From Vandiemenella viatica (lineage: Eukaryota; Arthropoda; Insecta; Orthoptera; Morabidae): DNA of 64,000 nt. The notes under the pieces are model-generated. The model searched no databases. It worked only from the letters and a program-made list of their open reading frames with translations, and was not told the DNA's origin. The stretch is taken from contig JARYHS010008074.1 in the NCBI GenBank assembly GCA_031002005.1, forward strand, positions 10,362,924 through 10,426,923, written 5' to 3'. How positions within the stretch are numbered: the stretch's first letter is position 1; the number at the start of each line of letters is the position of its first letter. Made by a program: the position numbers and the translations under genes. Positions 46,441 through 58,665 of this stretch are shown piece by piece.

Positions 46441-48840
46441 TTTTTGAATAAGCTTAAAGTATAAAGTCACTGGTTACGAAATTAACTTTAATGTAAAAAA
46501 AGCGTTGGGTTCTCTACACATAACTTTTGACAATAACTCTGTCTTTACAAACAGTCAATGACAAAAAATGTAAGACGATTTAGCTAAACTATCGTGTTAA
46601 TTCGATAAAGAGGCGTATAATTCTCATTTAAATATATTTGTATCTTCGTCTCTTAGACATATCTTGGGTGCTGAAAAATCTCAAACGAAGAAGTACTTCA
46701 TCGGATGGAGAAACAAAAAGAACGTCTGCGCACTATAAAGCAAAGGTTAACACAATACCTAGTGGCCTCGCGCATCTACCCGAGTTGATTTAAATTTATG
46801 TTAAAAAAATGTTTTATCTTTAGATATTAGTGATCACAATAAAATAAAGTCGGTAGTGTAGTATAGTATATATTAATAACTATCTAACCAAAATTTCTAA
46901 TTCAGATTTATTCAATGTCACATTTGTATAACAGCAGGAGAAACATTTGATGGACAAGAATTGCATGAAGAACTTAATATGTTTATCCGTGTAAAAGAAC
47001 AAAACGACAGCGTTTTCTCGGTGATGAAGTAATAATAGAAAAAAAACATTAACTGAACTACTGAAGTGTACCCTACTATCGAAGTAGCCTTGAGAATTAT
47101 TGTCACCAGATGTATTTCAGTTGCGTCAGCAGAAAAAAGTTAAAAATTATTAAAACATATTTGAGGAATTCGATGCCACAAGATCGGTTTTCGGCCCTTT
47201 CTATTATTGAATTGAAAATGACATAGCTCATTCGTTAGATTCTTGTGCTTTAATTAAATATTTTAGTCTCATGAAAATTCGCAAACATCATTTTTAAATC
47301 CCTGCGTATATCTTCCGAGGCCTCAATGTACTTCAATTTAACCTTAAAAATTTGTCATCTTTATGTTTGTTAACTTTTAATAAGTTTTCTAATATAATAT
47401 TTTAAAACTCGAAATTTATTTTTTGATGACGTTTGCATTTTTCGTCGATCATCAGAAATACGTACTTGCGATTAACATATTTTGTACAAAGGACAAGGGC
47501 CTCGGAAAGATCTGCCGCACTGGGCCTCGCAATGGCTAAGGCCGCCGCTGATTATGAATTCATCATATCGTCAGTATATGGATTTATGAGAATCTAAAAA
47601 AAAAAGTACGGCGTACAATTTTAAAAGATTGTTAGGACTACTGACAAAGCCATGGGCTGCAACTGTTGTTTTTAATTATGGAAATATTCTAGAGAGAATT
47701 GAAGTCAATTTGTAAGTCTAATGTTGAGGGCTACAGCTGTTCTTGCTTTTTGTTTTTAATTAACTTTAACAAATAATAGCGCAATCGAGAAGCAGATTTG
47801 TTTAACTGGTGGTTTATCAGTTTAGTGAACGTTTTAGACTTTAATTATTTCCGTAGGTGGTGATCGTATCTCACTTTACTTTCACTTAAGAAACTTCATT
47901 TCGTCAAATTTATCTGCGTATCTCAAACTTACAATATTGAACTCTACGAGTTGTGAAAAACTAATAAAGGATTTCTTCTGGATTTTTCATTCTTTAGCAT
48001 TCTTCGCAGTAATACGCAACCACTCTATTTTCTTATGTACAGTGTTTTCCTTATAATCTAAAGTTAGACGTTCACCTTCTGTGAAAAATCTGTGGAAGCT
48101 GGCTTTTGAGTTCTTTATTCGTCATTCATTCATGTTTTGTGGATCGTTTTCAACCTTGTTCCTGCAGTTGGAAAACAGGCAGCTTCTTCTTTGCAGGGAG
48201 TATCAGTTTATGTATTAGCCCTATGTTCGATGGGAAAAGATTGTAACACCTGTGTCACAAGCCTTGTACTACGTTTACAGACAGTGGAAGATACAATACA
48301 CAAACGTCCGAACGCGATGAGGACTTATTAAAGTAATTGAATCATGACGTGTAAGTATTTTTCTTTTAACATCAGCAGCTATAAGCTTCGCTGGTGGAGG
48401 ACTGTCAGACGGGTTCGAAGAGTTAACGAAGTTTCACTACTGTATTGGTTCTGTAATCTACCATAACCAGTCTCGTTTATATCTACGATTGGGTATGTAA
48501 CCTAAAGCGTAGCAGACACGATAAATCATCAAATTCTAATTATGAGTACACGTGTTAATAACGGCAAACATGTACATACAGTCAGTACCGAGTACTCAGT
48601 AATGATCCGAAGAAAATAACAAAAGAAACATCATTTAATAAAAGTAAAAAGAAAAGAAATGCTATATGTGAATTTGTTGGATTTGTGGGATGTTTCTAAT
48701 TTGTTATGAGCTTTCGATATGAAAATATTTGTCTATACTACCTTATATTTTGGTAAAATTTTCATTAACTGTATTATATTTGTAACATGGACGTCTGGAA
48801 AGATAAGTTGCAAAATATAAAAATAATTTTGATTATTTAC
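46441..48840. other. Non-coding stretch with a short hAT-like end
   Basis: No recognisable ORF. At 47494-47552 lies a GC-rich fragment ending GGCTAAGGCCGCCGCTG, which reads in reverse as CAGCGGCGGCC, the style of a hAT terminal inverted repeat. The other end was not found, so it is a possible MITE relic only. The rest is AT-rich. Confidence 0.35.
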
Positions 48841-49279
48841 TAGACGACCCGTGCGAAAATTTCGCGAATAAAATGCGATGAATAGTGAGGTTGAATGCTT
48901 GTAATATAATGAAAAGTAGAACCGTACTTTTGTAGCAAATATTAATTTTTTTAGTGTAATAGGTATGCATCAAAATACTTACAACATATTACGAAACAGT
49001 TAGGAAAATTTAAAACACTCTGTACGTACGACACATTGTCGTTGACATTAACAGAATACAACCAATCTGAACAAAATGCACACAACATATCAACATTCTT
49101 TGATATTTGTTGCTATGCGAATAAATTGTTTGCACTGGAATTGTGTAGCAAAACGAAAGTGTTTGCATAACAGAAAAAAATACCCTAAAAGCTACTTATT
49201 GAACAAAAAAAGGTTATTGACATCTCTGTGATATCTGTAGCTGCAATCTAGGAACTTGGCTCTGATCTTTCTCATACGC
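48841..49279. repeat. Leader of a dispersed element that carries the 167-bp array
   Basis: Direct homologue of 63309-63789. Shared blocks in order: TAGACGACCCGTGCGAAAAT (mutated at 63309), GATGAATAGTGA, TAATGAAAAGTAG, ACTTACAACATATTACGAAAC, AACAAAATGCACACA and CATCTCTGTGATAT. It precedes the tandem array in both places, which implies that leader and array belong to one mobile unit. Confidence 0.75.
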
Positions 49280-51110
49280 GCTTCCACTTTAAGCATCAAA
49301 TTCCAAAAAAATTCTTTCTTAATTTATGATTTTACCTAACTGGAGACCTTAATCATTAAAACGATATGATATTTATCGATTTCTGCTGGGTATCGAAGAC
49401 GATAAATGGCTTGTAATTAAAAAAAAAAGAAAAACACTCTGTAGAAATAATATTGATACTTTTGCCCTTTAAGGGGCGAATTCCAAAAAATTTCTTTTAT
49501 AAAATATGGTGCGACCAAAGCAGCCACCTTGGTCTTTAAAATGATACCCCATTTACCGATTTCGGTTAGTTATCAAGCAAGGTAAAAAAAAAAAAAAAAG
49601 AAGTTCTAGCTATGATGATATTTTTGCCCCTTAAGGGTGGAATTTTGAGATATTCTATTATTAAAATATGATATGATCAAAGGGGATAATTTAATATTTA
49701 AAACGATACCCCATTTTTTGATTTCGGTTAGGTATCAAAGGAAATAAATAGCTCGTGACAAAATAATGCGTTGTAGAAATATTAATACTTTTTCCCACTA
49801 AGGTTAGAATATTAAAAAAAATTCTTTCTTAGAATGTGGTGTAACCGAACCTAAGACCTTACGAAGAACTCGGTCTTTAAAATGATACCTCGTTTATCAA
49901 ATTTGTTTAATTATCAAGGGAGATGAATAACTCGAGACACAAAAAACGCATTTTGGGAATACTGATGTTTATGCCCTTTAAGAGTTTAATTCAGAAAAAA
50001 ATCATTTCTTAAAATGTGATGTTGCCACAGTGTAAACCTTAATTTTAATAATGATACAACATTTATCTATTTCGGTTTGATTTTAATTGAGATAAATGGC
50101 TCGTGACACAAAAATGCGTTGTAGAATCATTTATACATTTTCCCATTAATAGTTAAATTAAAAAAAAAAAAATCTTCTTAATATATGATGTCACCAAAGC
50201 TGAGTCGTTACTCTTCTTACTCCTACTTCTTTTATCGATTTTGGTTATATATCCAGGGAGATAAATGGCTCGAAACACAAAAAAACGCATTTTAGAAATA
50301 TTGATATTTTTGCCCTTTAAGGGGCGAATTTCGAAAAATCCCTTTCTTGAAATATAATGTTACCACGGCGGAGACCTTAGTCTTTAATACGATACCTCAT
50401 TTATCTGTATCGGTTAGATATCAAGGGAGATAAATAGTTCGTGACACAAAAATGCGTTGTAGAACCATTTATACTTTTTCCCTTTAAGTGTTGAATTCCA
50501 AAAAACTTCATTCTTAAAATATGATGTCTCAAAGCAGAGTCATTACTCCTCATAATCCTACATCATTTATCGATTTTGGTTATATATCCAGGTACAACAA
50601 ACGCATTTTAGAAAAAATTGACATTTTTGTCCTTTAAGGGTCGAATTACCTTTCTTAAAACATAATGTTACCACGGTGGAGACCATAGTCTTTAATATGA
50701 TACCTCATTTATCCGTAACGGTTAGATATGAAGTGAGATAAATGGCTCGTGGCACAAAAACGAATTGCAAAAATATTGATACTTTTACCCTTTAAGGGTC
50801 GAATTCCGAAAATTTTTAGTCTTAGTATACGACATCACTAAAGCGGAGATCTTAATCTTTAAAATGGTACTTCATTAAACGATTTCAGATAGGTATCTAG
50901 CGAGATAAATTACTCGTAACATAGAAAACAGCAGTTTAGACATATTGACATTTATGCCCTTTAAGGGTCGAATTCTGAAAACTTTCTTTCTGAAAATATG
51001 TTGTGCCCAAAGTGGAGACCATAAGCTTTAAAATGGCACCTCATTCATTGATTTCTGTTAAGTATGAAGGAAGAAACAAGCTTCTGACAAAAAATTGCCT
51101 GATAGAAATA
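49280..51110. repeat. Tandem array, about 167-bp units, roughly eleven copies
   Basis: Each unit has TTTTTGCCCTTTAAGGG, a CGAATTCCAAAAA..TTCTTTCTTAAAATATG stretch, GGAGACCTTAGTCTTTAAAA, GATACCTCATTTATCGATTT, GGTTAGGTATCAAGG and GAGATAAATGGCTCGTGACAC. The TTTAAGG landmark is at about 49464, 49627, 49794, 49976, 50144, 50312, 50479, 50630, 50789 and 50957: steps of 151-182, mostly 163-168. Units are diverged, so the array is old. Adjacent odd and even units look alike (GCGTTGTAGAA against CGCATTTTAGAA), hinting at a higher-order dimer. Confidence 0.85.
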
Positions 51111-53259
51111 ATGTATACGATTTTTGTTTGTCTATAATGTTCGCTAGCACTCTCAGCATACCAAATTGATTTGAGGTAATCAAGTACGATTTTTATGGGA
51201 CTCTGGCTGTGTGTACTCAGTGAGGAAAAACGTAATGGCAGTTGGTTTAACATGTCCTGTTATTAGACACTATCTGCACTATAGAACCAAGAAGCAGCTT
51301 GACCGACCACTCTCCAGCCAAGTAGACAATCACAACTTGATTTTCATGCTTGGGAACACCGGACAGTAGATTAATGCGACCACAGCGAACAGAGAATTAA
51401 AGGGGTTTATTCGTCGAAACTCTCTTCCTGCTGCGGCTGACTGTTGTCATAGCTCTATTCCAGATTCTTGACACTATTCGTGGTACGGCAAGTGCGATGT
51501 TTAGTAGCCGGACAGCCTTGAACGAAGATCACGAGCCATCTGGTGGAATCACTAACAGGGCCCCAAACTCCAGCAACGAGCATAGCTGGAACATTATGGC
51601 TAACCGTTGGGACGAGGCATCATCTCCATGGTAAATGAACGAAAAGAGGCAATTTGTGTTTGTGAGAAAAGTATTTGTTTGCGCCAAGTTATTTTATTCT
51701 GCTGTTGGTTGATTTAACCTTTTGCTAGGGTCTATTTTGTGTGGTACTATAGGTCATATAATCGGTGGAACGCATGTTGCAGCCTCCCGTTAAGAGTTTG
51801 GAAAGTGACATTTATGATCCGCCGATTGTCAGTCTCCTTATACACATCACGACGTGAAAATCTTAATTCCGTTAGTAATACGACTATTAATCTGTCAAGT
51901 AGAACTGCAAAATGGTTAGAGTACACGTTATTAACAAACACACCTGCAGTATATAAGTATATTTAGATTTTCGTGACCTTCAGATTAATTAATCTATTCC
52001 AAATAAAAAAAAAATAAGGAAAAAACATATACTTAAACACCACTGTCATTTAAATTTTTAACTTTGTATGAATTTTTCTGTGTATGTAAGGAAACAGGAT
52101 TTGACTCATAAGCATTCAGTGTTATCGCAGTACTATTATATCGCAGACGTTTAGTATGTTATGATAAGTGTTAATTAGTGTTACTGTCTTTCACCACTTC
52201 AAAATGTCTGAACCCGTTAACATAGTGACTCAGAATTTACCATCATTTTTGTTCTTACAGCCCCAAACATGAAAAAGAAACGTAAAAGTTGAAAAATCGT
52301 TGGGTGAGTTTTATTGCATTTATGAAGGATCTTAAATGTAGCAAATTAATTTTAACAGTCCTCTGACACTCTCACAACTCCCTAATCATTTTTTGCTGTC
52401 AATTTTGCTATTATTGTTGTTATTACTGATAGTGAATCATTTTGATTAAGTAATTATAAGTATCTTGAATTATTATATTAGTATTTATAGCCTCATTTGT
52501 ATTATTATTGGGTTTTCACAGACAATCGTTTGTATTGTAAACGGGGTAGCATAGTATAGATTATTATCTTTGAGTAGTAGTGTAACAATCTTTGACTCGC
52601 TGCATCTAAGGGATCGGGAGAGTTCGTTGAGCACCTGGAATGTAAGGGCGGGGGGGGGGGGGGGGGCGCCGAACTATACGCGTTGTCTGCACGTAAGACT
52701 AACGTAATGTGAAACTTGTATTTTGACGTGAGAATTTCTATTCGCTCCTGAAGTTTAATGATAGCCGGTAGAATTTTCTTGTGTTTCAAAGTAACGTCAG
52801 ATCTGAATCGTTAATAACTACAAAAATAATAATGCGTTAATAAGGTCTGCATGTCTGTTAGAGTTCGTCGTGCAGCATTTCTCATCGGACTAGTGTGAGT
52901 GTATGTTCGTGATCGCTTGGAATTAGCGTTGTTTAAAGTTATAAATTGGTGTAGCGTGAAAACACATTCAGCTAAGATGTTAATCCAAGTGTCGCTCCTA
53001 AGCAAGACAGGAAGACAAGCCGTGGGGAGACAAGGACGAAACCCCGTCTGAATCCACATCACAACCGAAGAAAGAAGAGTAGCAGACAAGAAATGAAGAT
53101 CACCAGCCGAGCTGGATGAACCTTGTAAATAGCGGGGCTCAGTAGGACGCGGCCCAGGGAGTGGTTAACTAGCTGTGCCTAGCAGTGCGCTGTACCGGCC
53201 GTCCGGATGGCTGGGCTCTGTATTCGACCTCACGCCAAGGCAGCGTCGCCACCTCGTGG
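51111..53259. other. Non-coding stretch; 17-G run
   Basis: No ORF with recognisable domains. A less AT-rich patch at 51300-51640 was read in several frames without a match to any family. A 17-base G run lies at 52650-52666. From about 53100 base composition turns GC-rich, leading into the next block. Confidence 0.4.
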
Positions 53260-55039
53260 TTCCCCGTGGGTACTCGCGAGGTTGGCTAAACACGCTTCCC
53301 TCCAACGAATATGGTGGAGGGGGGTTATAATTCTGAGCGCCAATTCCATGGCGGGGTGGCTGCTGAGATTGACGGATAGTTCGGTAGAGGTTGGTGAAGA
53401 TAGGATGAGCTTCGCTCGCGCATGTCCGATGAGCCAATTTCCAGACTCATGAAGGCGCCGCATGGCTCACCCCAGGGCTGTAACCACACTTATTTCAAAG
53501 AGCTCGCTTTCCTTCCTCCGGGTTGGCTTGGATACGGGAATAGCGCTTCCGGCGTCCCGAGCCCCCCGTCGCTTTTGTCGTATCCTGTTAGGGCGATGGG
53601 GAAATTTTCTCGTTTTCGAAGGATGCTGTAGGTTGACTGAGCTAAAGGTGTTTGTCGTAGTATCCCATCTGATATACTATGATTAGTAACTTATGGAACC
53701 TGCTGGTGTCGGTGCTTCTAGCAATAGAGGGAAAATTGCTGGCCGTCGGACATAGGGCCCTGTCGCCCCTTAGAGTTGTGTCCAGCGTCCACAGTGCCGA
53801 CGTTCTTGGTCTCTGGGCTGGGGGTTCAGTAGGGGTGGGATGACTTGTGTGGACGCTAGGCTTGTGGGTAGTCACGCTGCATCTTGGCGCACTACGGTGT
53901 TGACCTGAGTGCTCCACTGTTGGGGGTGTCCTGGTGAACGAAGCCCAAGCACCCCAGAGGCTTGGTGCACCTCTGCTGTCAGCGCAGCATTGCAAAATCC
54001 CTGGAGTCAAATGAAGGGGTCAGTACCACGGTCCCCGGGTTCGATTAGTCAACCGGGTGTGGCGATCGGGGCTGAGGGGTAGCATCCCTGCTTGTGCAGG
54101 GAGTCAATATGCCTGGTTGATTGAAGACTGGGTACGAGGCAGCCACAACTGGTGCCCCGTGCCTCGGCATGCACTCAGCGCCAACGCCCTGGCGCGGGGA
54201 GGGGGCCTTGTAGCATCCTCTGCTGCTCCCGCTAGTAAGACCTTGGTTACAGAGAGATGACGCCACTTTGCTGGGGGGGGGGGGGTGACGTACGGCACCA
54301 GTAAGCCAGCGTGCATTCTTGAAGGCAGCAAATATGGACACTGTTAGGTGATCAAGAATAGTGATACCCCTGCCCGCTGGTAAGCGCCTGTCTCTTTGCT
54401 GCCACACTAGGACCTCTGCAGTGGGGACTGGTAGTGCATTGGTCTTTACCCGGATGTGGCAGCGACACCCAGTGAGCGCATTGAGGGTCTTTGGGCCTCT
54501 ATGGTAGGAACTTGCGCTACAGTGGTGTTCAATGAAATTTGACTAGTGCTTGGGAACCTGCGCTCATGTAGTGACGCTTAGCGTGTCGGCTCGGCGCGGG
54601 GAAAGGCACCAGGAGGGCGGCCTAGTGCGGGAAGCCGCGTTGTTCAGCGACGCCTTGCGCAGGCGGTTGGCGTGGTAGAACGGGTGACGGTACACTGCTC
54701 GGCAGCTGCGACTCCCGCCTTGCCTTGCAGAGACGGGTGGAAACACAGAGAGTCTTATGCTATACGGCCAGGTTTTGAAAGGGCCTTTGGTCTGGTTCGT
54801 GGCGGCGCTGCATTCGCGCTGCTTCCCGTGGGCACCCTTAATGGGTGGCGAAACGCGCCTTGCCTCACCACCCCAGCTGTAATGGCGGGGATGGCTGATT
54901 TGGTAGGAGGATAGTTCGTTCGATGTTGGTGAGTGCAGGATGATCTCCACTCGCGTATGCCCGATGACCCAGTTTTGATCCTGATGAAGGCGCCGCATAG
55001 CTCACTCTAGGGCTGTGACTACACTAAATGTAAAGAGCT
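53260..55039 (+). repeat. GC-rich block with a repeated unit, possible LINE 5' region
   Basis: Composition is sharply GC-richer than the surroundings. Two diverged direct copies of a unit, 53260-53507 and 54823-55039, share CCCCGTGGG, a GGATAGTTCG..GTTGGTGA block, CTCGCG.ATG.CCGATGA, TGATGAAGGCGCCGCAT, GGCTCAC and AGGGCTGT, ending AAAGAGCTC. Between them lies 53508-54822 with CCCCGGGTTCGATTAGTC and GCCCTGGCGCGGGG stretches. ORFs on both strands reflect the GC content. Repeated GC-rich 5' units are known from some LINEs, and endonuclease-like sequence follows, so I infer a retrotransposon 5' region. Not proven. Confidence 0.5.
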
Positions 55040-55349
55040 CACAAACCACTACTAAGAGCCAAAGTGAGATACTAAAGATATTCCTCTGAAAATAATTAAA
55101 GATCTATATTAAATTTAAAATTACAAAAAATAAAGATGTCATCTCATATAAGTCGTAAATATGCTCGGAACCATATAAAACAACAAATTTGGATAAATCT
55201 TACATCAAAAGAAATCCAAGAAACTTAAAAAAATCCAGGTCCGAACAAATCAGAGAGCTACGACAGCGTCTAAAATAAAATAAAAATTAGTTCAAAGCGA
55301 TTAAATAGCTGGCGCATCGCGCTTACTGAGTTGCTATCTACAGAAATAC

Positions 55350-55943
55350 TAAATCTGTGACCGACAGCCATATCGCGCACAAATGTGACAAGTCGGCACT
55401 CGCATTGGGCGTTCGACTTATCGAGCCATATGGCGGTGATATCTACATGATCAATGTGATCGTGGGCGGAGAATTGAAATTCCTGTTTGCATTGATCTAC
55501 ATCCACCCCTGCACATGGATGCAGATGTATAAACGCTGATCATCTCGCCGCTGGCTCTATACTAGGGCAGTATTCATAACATCAGACCGAAATTGGAAGA
55601 CTTGATGCATATGAACCTCATTCTCACGGGGGACTAATAATAATGCCGAAAGCGATAAGACAGTCCTGAATGACTTCAATTTGGTATGATGCCCGTGATG
55701 ATTCCTACACCAACAAACCGAGCGTGGTGGTGTAACTGATAGCGTTCTGGCCTCGCATTCTGGAGGACGGCGGTTCGAATCCCCGTCCGGGCATCCAGAT
55801 TTGGGTTTTCCATGGTTTCCCCAAATCACTCCAGGTGAATGCCGGGATGCTTCCTTCAAAAGGCCATGGCCGAATTCCTTCCCATTCCTTGCCCCCATCC
55901 TTTCCCGTCTCTAAAGACCACGTTGTTAAAAAGGGACGTTAAA

Positions 55944-55990
<47 letters not shown>

Positions 55991-56095
55991 CCAACAACAC
56001 GACGCTTTCACAAAAATCTACGGCGCCACCTGGACTGCGCCTTTCTGAATTTATTTGATATGAATGTTGGTTCCCAGTGCAGTTTATTTCGGACG
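55350..56095 (+). pseudogene. Degenerate endonuclease (EEP)-like remnant, split by a SINE
   Basis: An open stretch at 55357-55539 encodes GVRLIEPYGGDIYMINV and FLFALIYIHP, like the core strands of exonuclease-endonuclease-phosphatase domains. After a frame change come KLEDLMHMNLILTGD, a stop, NNNAE and KTVLNDFNLV, resembling the GDFN region. Beyond the SINE (55706-55997) the frame may resume with a LDCAFLNLF-like stretch. Frameshifts and stops make it dead. It could be a LINE endonuclease or the endonuclease of a Helentron-type element; no RT or helicase is visible to decide. Confidence 0.4.
55706..55997 (+). mobile_element. Full-length SINE with 11-bp target duplication
   Basis: TACACCAACAA flanks the insert at 55706-55716 and 55987-55997. 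The SINE (55717-55986) starts ACCGAGCGTGGTGGTG, with an A-box-like TGGTGTAACTGATAGCG and a perfect B box GGTTCGAATCC. The body is close to the 33931 copy, followed by TTAAATTG and an A tail of about 38 bases. This is the best reference copy of the family in the window. Long pure tail and perfect duplication mean a recent insertion, probably transcribed from its own internal RNA polymerase III promoter when it moved. Confidence 0.95.
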
Positions 56096-57930
56096 TGTAA
56101 ATGTTAATGCAAGTAACCGTCAACAAATTTAGTAGTATTTTATCGTTTCTTTAAGTTGGAGCCGGCATGTGCTGAAAGATGCAAATGGACCATAATCATC
56201 CAAAGGCACGCTGTTGCTACAATTAGTGTGGAAATGCTAACAAGCCACATGTATCGTCGGCTACTGTTCAATCACTTTTGGCAGCTAATTAATTCACATT
56301 AATTGGATGGTTAGCTCAGAGGCACTACACTGATTTTATTTTTTTAATCCATCATTTAAGGAGAAAAATATGTATATAATTTATGTCCTTTCTTTCTTCT
56401 GAAACCACTGATCCCCACTTTTCGCCTCTGTCTTGACAACAGCTATTGTTTAACGTTGAATGGAACTTCAGATCGTGCTCACAGGAAGACAGCACAGCTC
56501 GTACAAATTTCTCAGCGCACAATGATGTGAGGCGAGTCTCTGTGCACCAGCGCCTTCATCACGCAGGTAAGATACCAGTGAAGTTATGCCTTTCACTAAT
56601 AGATTAAATGAGTATAGTAATTTTGATTAAAGAATAAACGGTTTTTTCAACGAACTTGTATACATTATTTCGTATCGATTTTAGAGAGTCGAATAATGAG
56701 TACGATTGACTTCACTGCATTAAAAAAAAAAAAAAAAAAAAATACAATAACTTTTATAAATTAAAATTTAATGAAGTCTGTTTAATTTGACTACGAAATC
56801 TCAAGTGTTCAAGAACAGCTTCAGCTTAATTGATTTTCTTTTTCCTTCCTTTTGTAAATTTTGTGTCGCTGTCAAAAATAAAAAATTTCCAGCAAGTGAA
56901 GAGCCCTAACGAAATATTACTTCGTAGAAAATCTCTGCACAGAACGAAGCATCGCCATCGCTTACGCAGAGCGCATTGAAACTAGACGCTATTAGCTTGA
57001 AGCTTCTCAATTTACGGCGCGTGTGCAAGATAAAGTTTTAGTGACTGACACTTTACAGTCTGCAGTAAAAAAAAGTGCTGTACGGTATAGCTTATCTGTG
57101 AAATTGCTGCGGCGGCCAACTGAAGGAAGCATCTAAACACTGGACATACACTGGCTGTTTCCTAACACTGTCAGCTGCTTCGCCGAAGGCAACTTGCATA
57201 TTTCAGTACTTTAAGGGAACAGTAACATGAATGACTACGTTATAAATCTTACAAATTATCAACTTTATGCTATAGTGATGGCTAGTCGATAAAGCGAATC
57301 AATGGAATGACTTAAAACAAAGTGACATGCACATTACAGGCTTTTCAAGCAGAATTTAACGTGATTAACGTGGCATTTTGTGGCACGAAAAGCCTTAGAT
57401 GATTTCCTATCACAGCAAGTGCTGTCAGATACTTTTACAGCATCTCCGAGTCTAAACAAAGACTGCCAGACCTAATAATCATCGCTTTCGATTAATCTTA
57501 TATATGCTTCAGTTTCCGAAAAACATCGTTCAACAAAGTTTCCGTATCAACATAGGCTACATACCGAAAAGTAGTAGATAAATCAGCAGAAACAAGAGGT
57601 CAAGAATTGTTTCTTTTTTTCAGCAGTTATATCTACTATTTCTAGAGCTACAGTAGACAATGTTCCAATTTTATTTCAACACTAATGTAATATTTTTAAT
57701 CCTGAAACCATTATCTGTCTTATACAGTCGTTTTCTAGCAACGATTTATTTATAATGTTAATTTCAACTGAAGTTGACAAGATTGTCATAAAAATAGACT
57801 ATTGTTTGTTATCAATCTAACAACTAGATTACAAAACTATTAATATATAGTGGCTAACACTTGTATACCTAACGCATCAGTCTTCATCACTGTCGATATA
57901 AGCAACCCTCATCAGTACATTAGGATAATA
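56096..57930. other. Non-coding stretch, no gene seen
   Basis: AT-rich. At 56455-56575 a short frame reads NGTSDRAHRKTAQLV and RRVSVHQRLHHAG, which has the flavour of the helix-turn-helix end of Tc1-like transposases, but it is too short to support. An A tract lies at 56723-56741. Nothing else is recognised. Confidence 0.35.
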
Positions 57931-58215
57931 GTGATCACCAGTGGCGGATCTACAAATTTTCCGAGCCGGGGAAAAAACTTGAGATTGCCGCCCCCATCAA
58001 ACATGAATTTGCCGCCCGGTAAGGTACTGAGCTGTTCTTTGATTTTGCCGCCCCCTGATGGTTGCCCCTTGGGGCAGTAGAGCTAAAAAAAGGTCACCGC
58101 CACACGAATTTGCCTTTTACCACTCCTTCAAACATGATTTTGCCGCCCCCCTGAAATTGTCGCCCGGGGCAAGCGCCCCGGTTTGACCCCACCTAGATCC
58201 GGCACTGGTGATCAC
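57931..58215. mobile_element. hAT-type MITE with 8-bp target duplication
   Basis: GTGATCAC flanks the element at 57931-57938 and 58208-58215. The 269-base insert (57939-58207) begins CAGTGGCGGATCTA and ends TAGATCCGGCACTG, inverted repeats with one extra base change. An 8-bp duplication with CAGTGGCGG ends is the hAT signature. The inside repeats a TTTGCCGCCCCC motif four or five times and has no transposase. The short ORF 57850-58080 spans its border and is a by-product. Confidence 0.9.
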
Positions 58216-58574
58216 AGAAACAAGAAAAACGTAACTCTGAACTACAGCGAAACAATGTTATAGAAGTAATCACTTCACATGCACCAGGTTATTTAACAGC
58301 AAACCTGGTAACCACAAATCGTTCACATTCATGAAAATATTTCTTTCGTTGATTACTTTTGACAAGTCTGATAGGTCGGCAAGAATTTAAGACAGCTAAT
58401 ATGATGCGGAATTATCAAGTACATTTTTACAATATCTTTAGTTGAGGTAATGAACTGTTTTTTTTTCTCGAATCAACATCGATACTAGGAAATCAGTACA
58501 CAGCGATAAAGTAATGTGTATCAATTAAACATATTTTTGTTTCTTTCGGGTTTTACGCCCTTTCGATGTCGATG

Positions 58575-58665
58575 TCGTTAGATATTTTCCATAGTTTTTC
58601 ACGTGAGTGCCTACATGGTTCCTTCAAAAGGCCATTTCCGTATTTCTGCCTATTCCTTGTTCAGA
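58575..58665 (+). mobile_element. Degenerate SINE body remnant
   Basis: TTTTCCATAGTTTTTCACG, TGGTTCCTTCAAAAGGCCAT and CCTATTCCTTG match the main SINE body in order. Head and tail are lost. Confidence 0.55.

Noticed and set aside
47435..47462. Hammerhead-like sequence on the minus strand (CTGATGATCGACGAAAA)
   Set aside because: Stem II would be two or three pairs and no stem I or cleavage-site partner exists.
53165..54998. Several ORFs of 70-144 codons on both strands in the GC-rich block
   Set aside because: High GC lowers stop frequency; the ORFs overlap on opposite strands and match no family I know.
56455..56575. Tc1-like transposase helix-turn-helix fragment
   Set aside because: Only about 40 codons with loose resemblance; no inverted repeats or catalytic region nearby.
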